From: Aquisalinus sp.
GTDB lineage: Bacteria; Pseudomonadota; Alphaproteobacteria; Caulobacterales; Parvularculaceae
Reading direction: 5' to 3'
Assembly (NCBI GenBank): GCA_022763115.1
Contig: JALEGJ010000097.1
Location: forward strand, 1-35,556
Length of the DNA: 35,556 nt
The number at the start of each line of letters is the position of its first letter. Within the stretch, counting starts at the first letter, position 1. The position numbers were made by a program, and so were the translations under genes. This document shows positions 16,664 to 25,622 of the stretch, one piece after another. Under the pieces are notes generated by a model that saw nothing but the letters and a program-made list of their open reading frames with translations, did no database searches and had not been told where the DNA came from.

Positions 16664-18019
16664 ATGGCGAGAAACACCGATACTTATGTCTGCCAATCCT
16701 GCGGCATGGTCTATTCAAAATGGGCCGGGCGCTGCGACAGCTGTGGCGAATGGAATTCAATAGAACTCGAGCAGACCGAGGCCGCCCCGCCGGGCAGTCA
16801 CGGCGCGAAATCTTCCGGACGTGGCAATTCGCTGGAACTGGTCTCCCTGAAAGGCGATGTGGCCCGCGAGCCGCGCCTGCCCACCGGAAACAACGAGTTT
16901 GACCGGGCGGCAGGCGGCGGACTTGTGCCCGGCAGTGCGCTGCTGATCGGCGGTGACCCCGGTGTCGGCAAGTCCACACTACTGCTGCAGGTAGCAGCGG
17001 GCCTTGCCAATGCAGGGACGAAGGTTGCCTACATTTCGGGCGAGGAAGCGGTTGCGCAAATCCGCCTGCGGGCTGCTCGCCTCGGACTTTCCGACACGCC
17101 GGTGCATCTGGCTTCTGCAACGTCGCTCAAGGACATATTGGCGACCTTGAAGGCGGAGAAACCGGATGTGGTCATCATGGATTCAATCCAGACGACCTGG
17201 TCCGATGCCCTGCCCGCTGCACCCGGCACCGTGACACAGGTGCGCGCTTGTGCGCAGGAGCTGGTGCGCTTTGCCAAGGGCAGTGACACGGTGTTGCTGC
17301 TGGTTGGTCACGTAACAAAAGATGGCCAGATCGCGGGCCCGCGCGTTGTCGAGCACATGGTTGATGCGGTCATGTATTTCGAGAGCGAGACCGGGCGGGC
17401 CTTCCGCATTTTGCGCGCCGTGAAAAACCGCTTCGGCGCAGCGCATGAGATTGGTGTGTTCGAGATGACCGGCAAGGGCCTTGAGGAAGTGCCCAATCCC
17501 TCCCGCCTGTTCCTGTCGGAGCATGAAAAACCTGTCTCGGGTTCTGCGGTTTTCGCCGGTGTAGAAGGCACCCGGCCTGTACTGGTGGAAATTCAGGCGC
17601 TGGTCAGCCAGTCCAGTCTCGGCGCCCCCCGCCGGGCCGTGGTCGGCTGGGACAGCGCCCGCCTTTCGATGCTGCTGGCTGTGCTCGACACACGCTGCGG
17701 CCTTGATTTCGGTCGCTATGACGTTTTCCTGAATGTGGCGGGCGGTATGCGCATTACTGAGCCAGCCGCCGATCTTGCGGCAGCAGCAGCGCTGGTCTCA
17801 TCCCTGTTCGACGCGCCACTGCCAAGTGAAACCACCATCTTTGGTGAAGTGAGCCTGTCAGCTGCCATACGACCTGTGCCGCAAACTGATGCGCGATTGA
17901 GCGAAGCCGAGAAGCTGGGCTTCCACCGCGCCATCGTGCCAGCGAACATCCCCGATAAACCTTCCCTGAAAAAATTCGGCGCGTTGGACGATTTTGTGCG
18001 CTGGATGAAACAGGTCTGA
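16664..18019 (+). CDS. radA: DNA repair protein RadA (Sms)
   Basis: 451 residues. The zinc finger uses Cys10, Cys13, Cys24 and Cys27 (CQSCG...CDSC). The RecA-like ATPase has Walker A GGDPGVGKS at 96-104 and Walker B VVIMDSIQT, then the RadA-specific VKNRFGAAHEIGVFEM. The Lon-like C-terminal domain runs from about 280 to the end, with GEVSLSAAIRPVPQ. RadA is a hexameric helicase that drives branch migration of recombination intermediates. ATG 16664 gives the usual start just before the zinc finger; the frame is open 12 codons further upstream. cvpA and purF follow in the same direction. Confidence 0.96.
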   Translation: MARNTDTYVCQSCGMVYSKWAGRCDSCGEWNSIELEQTEAAPPGSHGAKSSGRGNSLELVSLKGDVAREPRLPTGNNEFDRAAGGGLVPGSALLIGGDPGVGKSTLLLQVAAGLANAGTKVAYISGEEAVAQIRLRAARLGLSDTPVHLASATSLKDILATLKAEKPDVVIMDSIQTTWSDALPAAPGTVTQVRACAQELVRFAKGSDTVLLLVGHVTKDGQIAGPRVVEHMVDAVMYFESETGRAFRILRAVKNRFGAAHEIGVFEMTGKGLEEVPNPSRLFLSEHEKPVSGSAVFAGVEGTRPVLVEIQALVSQSSLGAPRRAVVGWDSARLSMLLAVLDTRCGLDFGRYDVFLNVAGGMRITEPAADLAAAAALVSSLFDAPLPSETTIFGEVSLSAAIRPVPQTDARLSEAEKLGFHRAIVPANIPDKPSLKKFGALDDFVRWMKQV

Positions 18020-18108
18020 GTTTATGACAGATATGTTATTCAGTTGTGGCATTGATCTGGCAAACAGGCTAGGAACCCCGCAGGGGACAGCGGAATTGGG
18101 CGCGGCTG

Positions 18109-18648
18109 ATGACCTGGTTTGATCTCATTGTTATTCTCATTATGGGGTTATCAATCCTGTTCGCCGCTTTTCGCGGTATTTCCCGGGAAATGACGACAAT
18201 TACAGCTCTTGGTCTTGCTGCCTTTCTGGCCTTCTGGCTGGCTGGCCCGCTGGCGACTATCACCGGCCTCAGCAACTCGCTGATGACCAACATGCTCCTG
18301 ATTACGATTCTCTTTGCCAGCTTTTTCCTCGCCATCAATATCGGGATCAGCCTTGTGCTAGGTAAGCTGCTTGGCAAAACACCCGGTCGGATTGATCGAA
18401 TTGTCGGGGGCATATTCGGCTTCCTGCGCGGCTGGATGATCGTCGGTCTTGGCTTTCTGGCCCTTGATTATTATTTCGAGGCTGACAGACGCCCGGATGC
18501 GCTTGATGGGTCCCTAACGTCCGGCTTTGCCAAAAGCGCTGCCGACATCCTTGAAAATTTTGGTCTTGAAACCGGGGCGGAAAGTGCCCTCCGCTCAACA
18601 ACATACCCGCAGCACGCTCAGGCGTTGTTGGCTGAATGGGAGAACTGA
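18109..18648 (+). CDS. cvpA: CvpA family membrane protein
   Basis: 179 residues. Four hydrophobic segments are evident in the first 120 residues (about 3-22, 27-48, 62-82 and 98-118). The opening TWFDLIVILIMGLSILFAAFRGISREM and the GRIDRIVGGIFGFLRGWMIV helix match the CvpA family. In E. coli cvpA is linked to colicin V production and to purF, and the family has been linked to envelope integrity. It lies 89 nt after radA and its 3' end meets purF, 2 nt before the preferred purF start. The C-terminal 60 residues are soluble and variable. Confidence 0.9.
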   Translation: MTWFDLIVILIMGLSILFAAFRGISREMTTITALGLAAFLAFWLAGPLATITGLSNSLMTNMLLITILFASFFLAINIGISLVLGKLLGKTPGRIDRIVGGIFGFLRGWMIVGLGFLALDYYFEADRRPDALDGSLTSGFAKSAADILENFGLETGAESALRSTTYPQHAQALLAEWEN

Positions 18649-18650
18649 AC

Positions 18651-20189
18651 GTGCAGACGAACTCACAGGTTGCCCGGTTCCTGAAACGAGAACACTCCCG
18701 CGTCCGGGACATCTCCTCCGGCCTCAATGATCTCTATGGCGGCGGGCCGAAAATGAAGGAAGAATGCGGCATCTTCGGCATTATCGGCCATGAGGACGCC
18801 AGCGCCAAAGTTGCACTAGGGCTCCACGCCCTGCAGCATCGCGGACAGGAAGCCGTTGGCATCGCCACCTGGGACGGCCAGAAGTTTCATGCTGAACGGC
18901 GCATGGGTCTGGTCAGTGCCCGGATGTCCGATGAGAAGGTTCTCGACAATCTCGCCGGTAATGCCGGAATCGGGCACACCCGTTATTCAACCACTGGCGA
19001 CACGGTGATCCGGAATGTTCAGCCCCTTTATGCTGACCTTGATCGGGGTGGTCTGGCCATTGCCCATAATGGCAATCTGACCAACAGCCGTACAAAACGC
19101 GCAGAATTGATCCGCAAGGGGTGCATCTTCCAGACAACCATGGACTCGGAGCTGTTTCTCCAGCTTGCCGCCCTGTCGCGCGGTATGACCATGGTCGACA
19201 AGGTGATCGACAGCCTGGCTGAAATTGAAGGCGCCTACGCGCTCGCAATCCTGACACAGCATAACCTGATTGGCATCCGCGACCCTCTTGGCATCCGTCC
19301 GCTGGTGCTCGGCAAGCTCGGCAATGCACCGGTACTGGCTTCAGAGACTTGTGCCTTTGATCTGATCGGGGCGGAGTATGTGCGTGATGTTCGCCCCGGC
19401 GAAACCGTGATCTGTCATGCAGACGGTACGGTGGAAAGCCGTCAGATTACGCCGGAACCGCCCCATGCACGCCCCTGTATTTTCGAGTTGATCTACTTTG
19501 CCAAGCCAAACTCTTTCATTGATGGCGACAGCGTTTATGAAATGCGCAAACGCCTCGGTCGTCGCCTCGCCAAGGAGGCGCCGGTTGAGGCCGATATTAT
19601 TTCACCGATTCCTGACTCAGGCGTTCCGGCCGCTGTGGGTTTCAGCCAGAAAGCAGACCTGCCCTTCGAAATGGCATTGATCCGAAGCCACTATGCGGAG
19701 CGCACTTTCATTCAGCCTTCGCAAAAAATTCGCGAAATGGGCGTTGCGCGCAAACATTCAGCCAATGCTGGTGCAGTTGCGGGCAAGCGGGTTGTGCTTG
19801 TGGATGACAGTCTGGTACGCGGCACAACCTCCCGTAAAATTACGCGGATGTTGCGTGACGCCGGGGCAAAGGAAGTGCACTTCCGCATTGCCTGCCCGCC
19901 GATCAAGTTTCCGGATTTCTACGGCATTGACACACCGTCGCGCGATGAACTTCTCGCGGCAACTCATTCCGTTCAGGAAATGCGCAACATCATTGGCGCA
20001 GACAGTCTCGAGTTTCTCAGCCTCGATGGCCTCTACAAGGCATTTGGCAAAGGTCCTCGCGATGATGATGATCCAGCGTTTACGGATCATTGCTTCACGG
20101 GCGATTACCCCACGCCCCTCACCGACAAGGTTCAGGCAAAAACCACCGCTGCGATCGAGCAACTGAGTTTGCTGGCTGAAAGCAGCTGA
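18651..20189 (+). CDS. purF: Amidophosphoribosyltransferase
   Basis: 512 residues from GTG 18651. PurF transfers ammonia from glutamine to PRPP, the first committed step of purine synthesis. The N-terminal nucleophile glutaminase begins at Cys39 in KEECGIFGIIGH, so 38 residues must be removed. The PRPP-binding loop is VVLVDDSLVRGTTS near residue 385. The cysteine pair that binds [4Fe-4S] in the Bacillus type is missing (TDHCFTGDYPT instead), so a cluster is unlikely. GGGAGA at 18638-18643 is 7 nt before GTG 18651 and decides the start. ATG 18636 would overlap cvpA without a ribosome site, and ATG 18753 would leave only a 3-residue propeptide. Confidence 0.95.
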   Translation: MQTNSQVARFLKREHSRVRDISSGLNDLYGGGPKMKEECGIFGIIGHEDASAKVALGLHALQHRGQEAVGIATWDGQKFHAERRMGLVSARMSDEKVLDNLAGNAGIGHTRYSTTGDTVIRNVQPLYADLDRGGLAIAHNGNLTNSRTKRAELIRKGCIFQTTMDSELFLQLAALSRGMTMVDKVIDSLAEIEGAYALAILTQHNLIGIRDPLGIRPLVLGKLGNAPVLASETCAFDLIGAEYVRDVRPGETVICHADGTVESRQITPEPPHARPCIFELIYFAKPNSFIDGDSVYEMRKRLGRRLAKEAPVEADIISPIPDSGVPAAVGFSQKADLPFEMALIRSHYAERTFIQPSQKIREMGVARKHSANAGAVAGKRVVLVDDSLVRGTTSRKITRMLRDAGAKEVHFRIACPPIKFPDFYGIDTPSRDELLAATHSVQEMRNIIGADSLEFLSLDGLYKAFGKGPRDDDDPAFTDHCFTGDYPTPLTDKVQAKTTAAIEQLSLLAESS

Positions 20190-20221
20190 CGCTCTTTCGT
20201 GCCTTCTGGAAAGGAAACGCC

Positions 20222-20617
20222 ATGCCCCGCCCGGTTCACTTCGAAATACATGCAGACGATCCGGAGCGCGCGATCAGTTTTTATAATGATGTGTTTGACT
20301 GGAAATTTAGCAGCTTCGGCAACATGGAGCACGCTTATTGGGGCATCGAGACTGGCCCGGATAGTGAGCCCGGCCTGAATGGCGGGTTGATGAAACGGAT
20401 GGGCCCAGGCCCGGTAGAAGGTGCCGCGGTCAACTGCTATGTCTGTACCCTTCAGGTAGATGACCTTGATGCCTATGCAAAGCGGATCAAAACCGCCGGT
20501 GGCATTCAAACTGTTGATAAAATGCCAATACCCGAAACAGGCTGGCTTGCCTATTTCAAGGACACCGAAGGCAACATCTTCGGCTGCATGCAATTCGATC
20601 AGACTGCTGGCAAATAA
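20222..20617 (+). CDS. VOC (glyoxalase/bleomycin-resistance) superfamily protein
   Basis: 131 residues, one VOC module pair of beta-alpha-beta-beta-beta units. Visible landmarks are VHFEIHADDPERAISFYNDV with the first likely metal-ligand His, then WGIETG, LQVDDLDAYAKRIKTAGG, and WLAYFKDTEGNIFGCMQ with the conserved DTEGN turn. Members are metal-dependent enzymes or small-molecule binders; substrate cannot be deduced. GGAAAGG-type ribosome site 7 nt before the ATG. It follows purF by 32 nt and may share its transcript. The 3' side has an inverted repeat shared with the convergent membrane gene. Confidence 0.85.
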   Translation: MPRPVHFEIHADDPERAISFYNDVFDWKFSSFGNMEHAYWGIETGPDSEPGLNGGLMKRMGPGPVEGAAVNCYVCTLQVDDLDAYAKRIKTAGGIQTVDKMPIPETGWLAYFKDTEGNIFGCMQFDQTAGK

Positions 20618-20649
20618 AACAAGGGAGCACCGCCGCGCGGCACTCCCTT
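20607..20649 (-). terminator. Hairpin terminator between VOC gene and membrane gene
   Basis: AAGGGAG (20621-20627) pairs with CTCCCTT (20643-20649), enclosing the self-complementary GCCGCGCGGC-like core. On the minus strand the stem is followed by TTGTTTTATTTG, so it best terminates the membrane protein gene (20664-21611). On the plus strand only two T residues follow, so termination of the VOC transcript would be weak. Confidence 0.7.
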
Positions 20650-20663
20650 ACCGGCACGCCAGC

Positions 20664-21611
20664 TCAAGCGTTCTGTTTCAAATGGCTGTAGATTTTTGCC
20701 GGAAATGCGATGCCTGAGGCGATCACAAACATCATATAGAGCAGGTAAACAAAGATCCCGATAAGCGCGCCTGCGGCAACAACCAGTATGCCAAGCATTT
20801 CCATTTCGGCACCCGCGGCCTGATAGAGGAAAACGAACAACAGGGTCAGTGCAACCACACCGATTGTAAATCCGATTTCAATCGCAGTGCGCAACAGGAT
20901 GAAAAGTATCCACGCACCGATGATATGCCAGACATTTTTACCCGTCATTTTCAGGGCCTTGAACAGCGGGAAACCGCCTTCTGCAGCGATAGCTGGCAGG
21001 AATGTTGACATACGGATTGCGAACCAGATGATTAAGACAATGCCTACAATCAAAAGCAGGACGCCTACTGCACCGCCAAGTCCCAAAGCGCTGTTATCAA
21101 GGGCGGCTTCGAAGTCAGACCCATCCGCAAAACTGATAATCGCCCCCCAGCCGAACGCGGCCAGCGCGGGTATCAAAGCCAGAAAGGCAACCAGTGAGTG
21201 GAGTATCGAAGAAACAACCCCGCCAAGAATGTACAGGATTTCGGTGCCGCCAAACCGGAAATATCCAATACCAGGCGGCGCCTCTTCCACGTCTGCAGCC
21301 ATCCGTATCAGGATAACTGTCAACGGCACAAAGGCTATTGCCCCTATCAGAACGGCCAGAAATATCCCCCCATAAATGCTGAAGACGGCGTGAAGGGCCG
21401 CCATATTCTCGTCAGCAGTATTGTAATCCCAGTCTTCAAGGTCTTCGAGCACGGAAAAATCCATGCCCCCCAAAACCAGAAAGCCAACAATGCCAATCAG
21501 AACAATCGACAATAATAAACCGACCCAGCCGAGCCGGATCGTCGTAAACATGTTTTGAAAACCGAACCTGACGGCACCAATAACGGTGTCACCTACTGGC
21601 AATTTGTGCAT
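20664..21611 (-). CDS. Polytopic inner-membrane protein, unknown function
   Basis: 315 residues with about six hydrophobic segments: roughly 25-50, 74-103, 130-160, 178-203, 230-262 and 268-305. Cytoplasmic-looking motifs between them include ALKMTGKNVWHIIG, an amphipathic helix before a membrane span that recalls integral-membrane families with repeated helix-loop units. No catalytic signature or transporter hallmark is seen. It is preceded by a 145-nt spacer shared with the divergent P450 gene. A hairpin terminator follows it. I do not assign a function. Confidence 0.75.
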   Translation of the reverse strand: MHKLPVGDTVIGAVRFGFQNMFTTIRLGWVGLLLSIVLIGIVGFLVLGGMDFSVLEDLEDWDYNTADENMAALHAVFSIYGGIFLAVLIGAIAFVPLTVILIRMAADVEEAPPGIGYFRFGGTEILYILGGVVSSILHSLVAFLALIPALAAFGWGAIISFADGSDFEAALDNSALGLGGAVGVLLLIVGIVLIIWFAIRMSTFLPAIAAEGGFPLFKALKMTGKNVWHIIGAWILFILLRTAIEIGFTIGVVALTLLFVFLYQAAGAEMEMLGILVVAAGALIGIFVYLLYMMFVIASGIAFPAKIYSHLKQNA

Positions 21612-21756
21612 TGCAATACCCCTTTTCCCTTAACGCCCGTATATAATGTAAGCATTTTTCAAACACATTTCCAGAGGCAGACTTTCTGCAGTACCGGGGC
21701 TTCACTCGGCGCAGAAAGCGCTTATCTAAAATACATCCGCAAGACAGGAGAATACG

Positions 21757-23166
21757 ATGTCTGCGCACCCCACTGTTCAGGAGTTCACCCCGCCGACTGT
21801 TGCCCGCCGTCAGGATGGCGGAGGACTATTCGCAGCCTACGCAGCCACACTCAAAAACCCGATTGAGATGTGGTCAGAGTATTTCTTCCACAACCGGACT
21901 TTCACCATGAAGGCAGGCAAGCGCACTTTCATGCAGGTTATGGACCCTGTATATGCAAAACAGATTTTGCTGACGGATGCTGACTGCTTCAAGAAGTCCT
22001 ATATTCAGGATCGCTTGCTGAAGCCTGCGGTCGGCGAAGGATTACTGACAACTGAAGGCGCTGTCTGGCGCCGGCAAAGACGCGCCGCAGCACCCGCGTT
22101 TCGGCACGAAGCGCTCACTGGCATGGTCCCTGTCATGGAAACTTCTGCGCGCGAGACAGCCGAGCGGATCAATCAGGCAGTGCGCGATACCAATCAGACT
22201 TGTCGCATTGATATCCACGAGGAGATGATTAAGGCGACATATGATATTATCGAGGCGACGCTTCTGTCCGGCGACAGCAGGGACCAGGCATATAGCCAGA
22301 CACAACTGGCCGATGACATAACCAGATACCTGCAAACAGTCGGCAAGTTCAACTTGCTGGACCTGCTAGATGCGCCGGACTGGGTGCCACGTATTCTGGC
22401 CAATCCGGGCATCAACGAGGGCAAGAAAGCCATAGCCCGTATTCGTGCCTTCGCGGCAGAGCAGATTAAAAACCGTCAGCAGCAGGATCACCCGGGTGAC
22501 GATCTGCTTGGTATGATGATTAGTGCGACAGATCCGGAAACCGGCGACAGCCTGACCGATCAGCAGCTTCTGGATAATCTCATTACGTTCATCGCTGCCG
22601 GTCATGAGACAACAGCCGTGGCATTATCCTGGACAATCTCGATCCTCAGCCAGATGCCGGAGCTGCAAAGCAGGCTGGCAGAAGAGGTGCGCAGTATCGC
22701 TGGTCATGAGCCAATAAATGCAGAGCACCTCCCGGCCCTTGATCTGCATGAGCAGGTGATTATGGAAGCCATGCGCCTTTACCCGCCGGTCTGCATCATT
22801 CCACGCTCGGTCATTGCGCCGGTGACAATCGCTGGCAATCAGCTTGAGCCCGGCGATCATGTGGCGATTGCAGTGTATCCCATGCAGCGACACGCCTTTT
22901 TGTGGGATCGGCCAAACACATTTGATCCTGACCGGTTCACAGAAGACAAGATCAAGGCGCGCGACCGTTTCGTTTATCTGCCTTTCGGGGCCGGGCCGCG
23001 CATCTGCATTGGACTCAAATTCGCTATGATGGAAGCTGTGACCATTCTCGCGACACTGACGCGGCAATTTCGATTTGAGCGCGACGAGAGCCACGAAATC
23101 GTGCCACAGATGAATGTCACTTTGCGCCCGAAAGGCGGAATGCCGGTTTTCGTTTCACAACGCTAA
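21757..23166 (+). CDS. Cytochrome P450
   Basis: 469 residues without a membrane anchor, so a soluble bacterial P450. The C-helix WRRQRRAAAPAF, the I-helix oxygen-activation motif AGHETT (281-286, Thr285/286), the K-helix ExxR in MEAMR, and the heme loop FGAGPRICIGLKFA with Cys417 as thiolate ligand are all present. These enzymes insert one oxygen atom into a hydrophobic substrate using electrons from a redox partner; no ferredoxin or ferredoxin reductase gene is adjacent. AGGAG lies 8 nt before the ATG. Substrate not deducible; the nearby Baeyer-Villiger monooxygenase and esterase suggest catabolism of a hydrophobic compound (inference). Confidence 0.95.
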   Translation: MSAHPTVQEFTPPTVARRQDGGGLFAAYAATLKNPIEMWSEYFFHNRTFTMKAGKRTFMQVMDPVYAKQILLTDADCFKKSYIQDRLLKPAVGEGLLTTEGAVWRRQRRAAAPAFRHEALTGMVPVMETSARETAERINQAVRDTNQTCRIDIHEEMIKATYDIIEATLLSGDSRDQAYSQTQLADDITRYLQTVGKFNLLDLLDAPDWVPRILANPGINEGKKAIARIRAFAAEQIKNRQQQDHPGDDLLGMMISATDPETGDSLTDQQLLDNLITFIAAGHETTAVALSWTISILSQMPELQSRLAEEVRSIAGHEPINAEHLPALDLHEQVIMEAMRLYPPVCIIPRSVIAPVTIAGNQLEPGDHVAIAVYPMQRHAFLWDRPNTFDPDRFTEDKIKARDRFVYLPFGAGPRICIGLKFAMMEAVTILATLTRQFRFERDESHEIVPQMNVTLRPKGGMPVFVSQR

Positions 23167-23203
23167 CCTCTGTTCCAGAATCGTTCTTTCGCGCTATATA
23201 GTA

Positions 23204-25522
23204 ATGATGACAGGAAATACCTCGCTTTCAGCGCGCGCCATGGCTGCTGCGCAGCCACCAGCCATAAACGACACTGCCAGCTACCTCGACGGATTGAACG
23301 AGAAGCAACGTGAGGCCGTTATCACGACAGATGGGCCAGTTCTGGTTCTGGCTGGCGCCGGCACCGGCAAAACCCGTGCCTTGACGACGCGCCTTGCACA
23401 TCTGCTGACAACGCGCCGTGCCGCACCCTGGCAGGTTCTCGCCGTGACCTTCACCAACAAGGCAGCCCGCGAAATGAAGGAACGGGTCGGGCACCTGATC
23501 GGTGACACGGTTGAGGGAATGCAATGGCTTGGGACGTTTCACTCAGTCGCTGCCAAAATCCTCCGTATTCATGCGGAGCTGGTAGGCCTGAAACCGTCTT
23601 TCACGATTATTGATACAGATGACCAGATCAGGTTGTGCAAACAGGTGATTGAAGCAGAAGGTCTTGATGAAAAACGCTGGACCGGACGGGGTCTCGCCGC
23701 CTTCATTGATGACTGGAAAAACCGGGGGCTGACGCCCGACAAAGTACCAGGCAACGAAGCACATTTCTTTGCTGCCGGAAAAGGCATTACATTGTACAGA
23801 AATTATCAGCAGCGGCTCATAACATTAAACGCTGCTGACTTTGGGGATTTGCTGGTACACAACTTGACGATTTTCCAGTCACATAAGGACATACTGGAAA
23901 AATACCAGAACAAGTTTCGCTACATGCTGGTGGACGAATATCAGGACACCAATGTCGCTCAGTATCTTTGGTTGAGACTTCTGGCGCAGGAACATCGCAA
24001 CATCTGCTGCGTTGGCGATGATGACCAGTCGATCTATGGCTGGCGTGGTGCTGAAGTTGCCAACATCCTGAAGTTTGAGAAGGATTTTCCCGGCGCGAAA
24101 GTCATCCGTCTGGAGCAGAATTATCGCTCAACAGCCCCTATTCTGGCTGCTGCTTCCGGCCTGATCGAGAGCAACAAGACCCGCCTTGGCAAGACTCTCT
24201 GGACCGAACAGGATGGGGGAGAAAAGGTTCAATTACGCGGTGTCTGGGATGGTGAGGAAGAAGCCAGAACCATAACAGACGACATAGAGGCCGAGCAGTC
24301 GCGCGGTCGCTCCCTGTCTGACATGGCCGTTCTGGTACGTGCGTCGTTCCAGATGCGCAGCTTTGAAGAGCGGTTCAATCTGGCGGGTCTGCCGTATCAG
24401 GTAGTTGGGGGCCCACGATTTTATGAACGCGAGGAAACTCGTGACACCCTTGCGTACTTGCGTCTGGTACGGAACATGGACGATGATCTGTCATTCTCGC
24501 GCGTCGTGAATAAACCAAGACGCGGGTTTGGCGACAAGGCCGTACAGGCGCTGGAAATTATCTCGCGTCGTGCTGGCGTTTCCCTCTCGGCAGCAGGCCG
24601 CATCGCGCTGGAGACAGATGAGCTAAAGGGAAAAGCCCGCTCAGGCCTAGCAGGTCTTCTCGATGCGCTGGAGCGCTGGGCGCATGCGGCGAAGGATACG
24701 GACCCGGCCACGCTCACAGAGATTGTCCTGGAAGAAAGTGGCTATACAGATTTCTGGAAAAATTCCAAAAGCCCGACGGCCCCCTCCAAACTCGACAACC
24801 TGAAAGAGATGGTCAATGCCGCCGGGGAATTCGACACACTGGAAGGTTATCTCGACCATGTTTCGCTTGTCTCTGACATCAATCAGGCAACCGACGGCGG
24901 CCAGATCTGGCTAATGACACTCCATGCTGCCAAAGGACTTGAGTGGCCTGTGGTGTTTCTGCCTGGCTGGGAGGAAGATATTTTTCCCTCCGCCAGATCA
25001 CTCGATGAGAATGGCAATGACGGACTGGAGGAAGAGCGCAGGCTCGCTTATGTGGGCATCACCCGCGCCATGGAAAGCTGTCGCATCTCCTTTGCCGCCA
25101 ACAGGCAGGTTTACGGGCGCTGGCAGAGCGCCATGCCTTCCCGGTTCATTGACGAATTGCCTGAAACCCATGTGGAGGTAATGTCTGAGCCCGGATTATA
25201 CGGTGCGGCTGCTTCTGACCTTCCGGCCTATTCCAGCTTTTCTGGTATGAAGATGGAAGAAGAAACCTATTACGACAATCCCGGTTGGAAACGTGCGCGA
25301 GAGGCGAAACGCCAGAGTGGCCGACCGCCAGCGCTGGAAGGCAAGGCAGAATTGATCGCGACCTCCACACCCGGCAGCAGCAGTTTCAAAACCGGCGAGC
25401 GTGTTTTTCATCAGAAATTCGGCTACGGAGAAGTGCAAACGATTGAAGGCAACAAACTCGAGGTCGCTTTTGAAAAGGCTGGCACAAAAAAGGTGATTGA
25501 TACCTTTCTGGAGCGGCCCTGA
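23204..25522 (+). CDS. uvrD: UvrD/PcrA-type superfamily 1 DNA helicase
   Basis: 772 residues. All SF1A motifs are in order: Q-motif LNEKQREAV, Walker A AGAGTGKT, Ia TFTNKAAREM, Walker B DEYQDTN, III GDDDQSIYGWRGAE, IV QNYRST, V MTLHAAKGLEWPVVFLPG, VI EERRLAYVGITRA. The C-terminus has the Tudor-like fold found in PcrA/UvrD (GERVFHQKFGYGEVQTI). It unwinds DNA 3' to 5' in nucleotide excision and mismatch repair. ATG 23204 (or 23207) is the first start after the P450 stop; the frame remains open further upstream into the P450 gene. No clear ribosome site precedes it. UvrD versus PcrA is naming only. Confidence 0.93.
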   Translation: MMTGNTSLSARAMAAAQPPAINDTASYLDGLNEKQREAVITTDGPVLVLAGAGTGKTRALTTRLAHLLTTRRAAPWQVLAVTFTNKAAREMKERVGHLIGDTVEGMQWLGTFHSVAAKILRIHAELVGLKPSFTIIDTDDQIRLCKQVIEAEGLDEKRWTGRGLAAFIDDWKNRGLTPDKVPGNEAHFFAAGKGITLYRNYQQRLITLNAADFGDLLVHNLTIFQSHKDILEKYQNKFRYMLVDEYQDTNVAQYLWLRLLAQEHRNICCVGDDDQSIYGWRGAEVANILKFEKDFPGAKVIRLEQNYRSTAPILAAASGLIESNKTRLGKTLWTEQDGGEKVQLRGVWDGEEEARTITDDIEAEQSRGRSLSDMAVLVRASFQMRSFEERFNLAGLPYQVVGGPRFYEREETRDTLAYLRLVRNMDDDLSFSRVVNKPRRGFGDKAVQALEIISRRAGVSLSAAGRIALETDELKGKARSGLAGLLDALERWAHAAKDTDPATLTEIVLEESGYTDFWKNSKSPTAPSKLDNLKEMVNAAGEFDTLEGYLDHVSLVSDINQATDGGQIWLMTLHAAKGLEWPVVFLPGWEEDIFPSARSLDENGNDGLEEERRLAYVGITRAMESCRISFAANRQVYGRWQSAMPSRFIDELPETHVEVMSEPGLYGAAASDLPAYSSFSGMKMEEETYYDNPGWKRAREAKRQSGRPPALEGKAELIATSTPGSSSFKTGERVFHQKFGYGEVQTIEGNKLEVAFEKAGTKKVIDTFLERP

Positions 25523-25622
25523 CTGGCAGCCTTAGAAAGGGTCCCCCCTTGTAGATAGCTAAAAATGCGTTAGGCTTTTCCCATCTGAGAGAGCAATTAT
25601 TATTCATAATCAGGAGGTGACG

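Noticed and set aside
18076..18086. CCCC-GCA-GGGG mini-hairpin before cvpA
   Set aside because: Four base pairs with a 3-nt loop; likely chance.
25523..25622. Promoter upstream of acs (CATAAT near 25604)
   Set aside because: A -10-like hexamer without a -35 at acceptable spacing; too weak to list.
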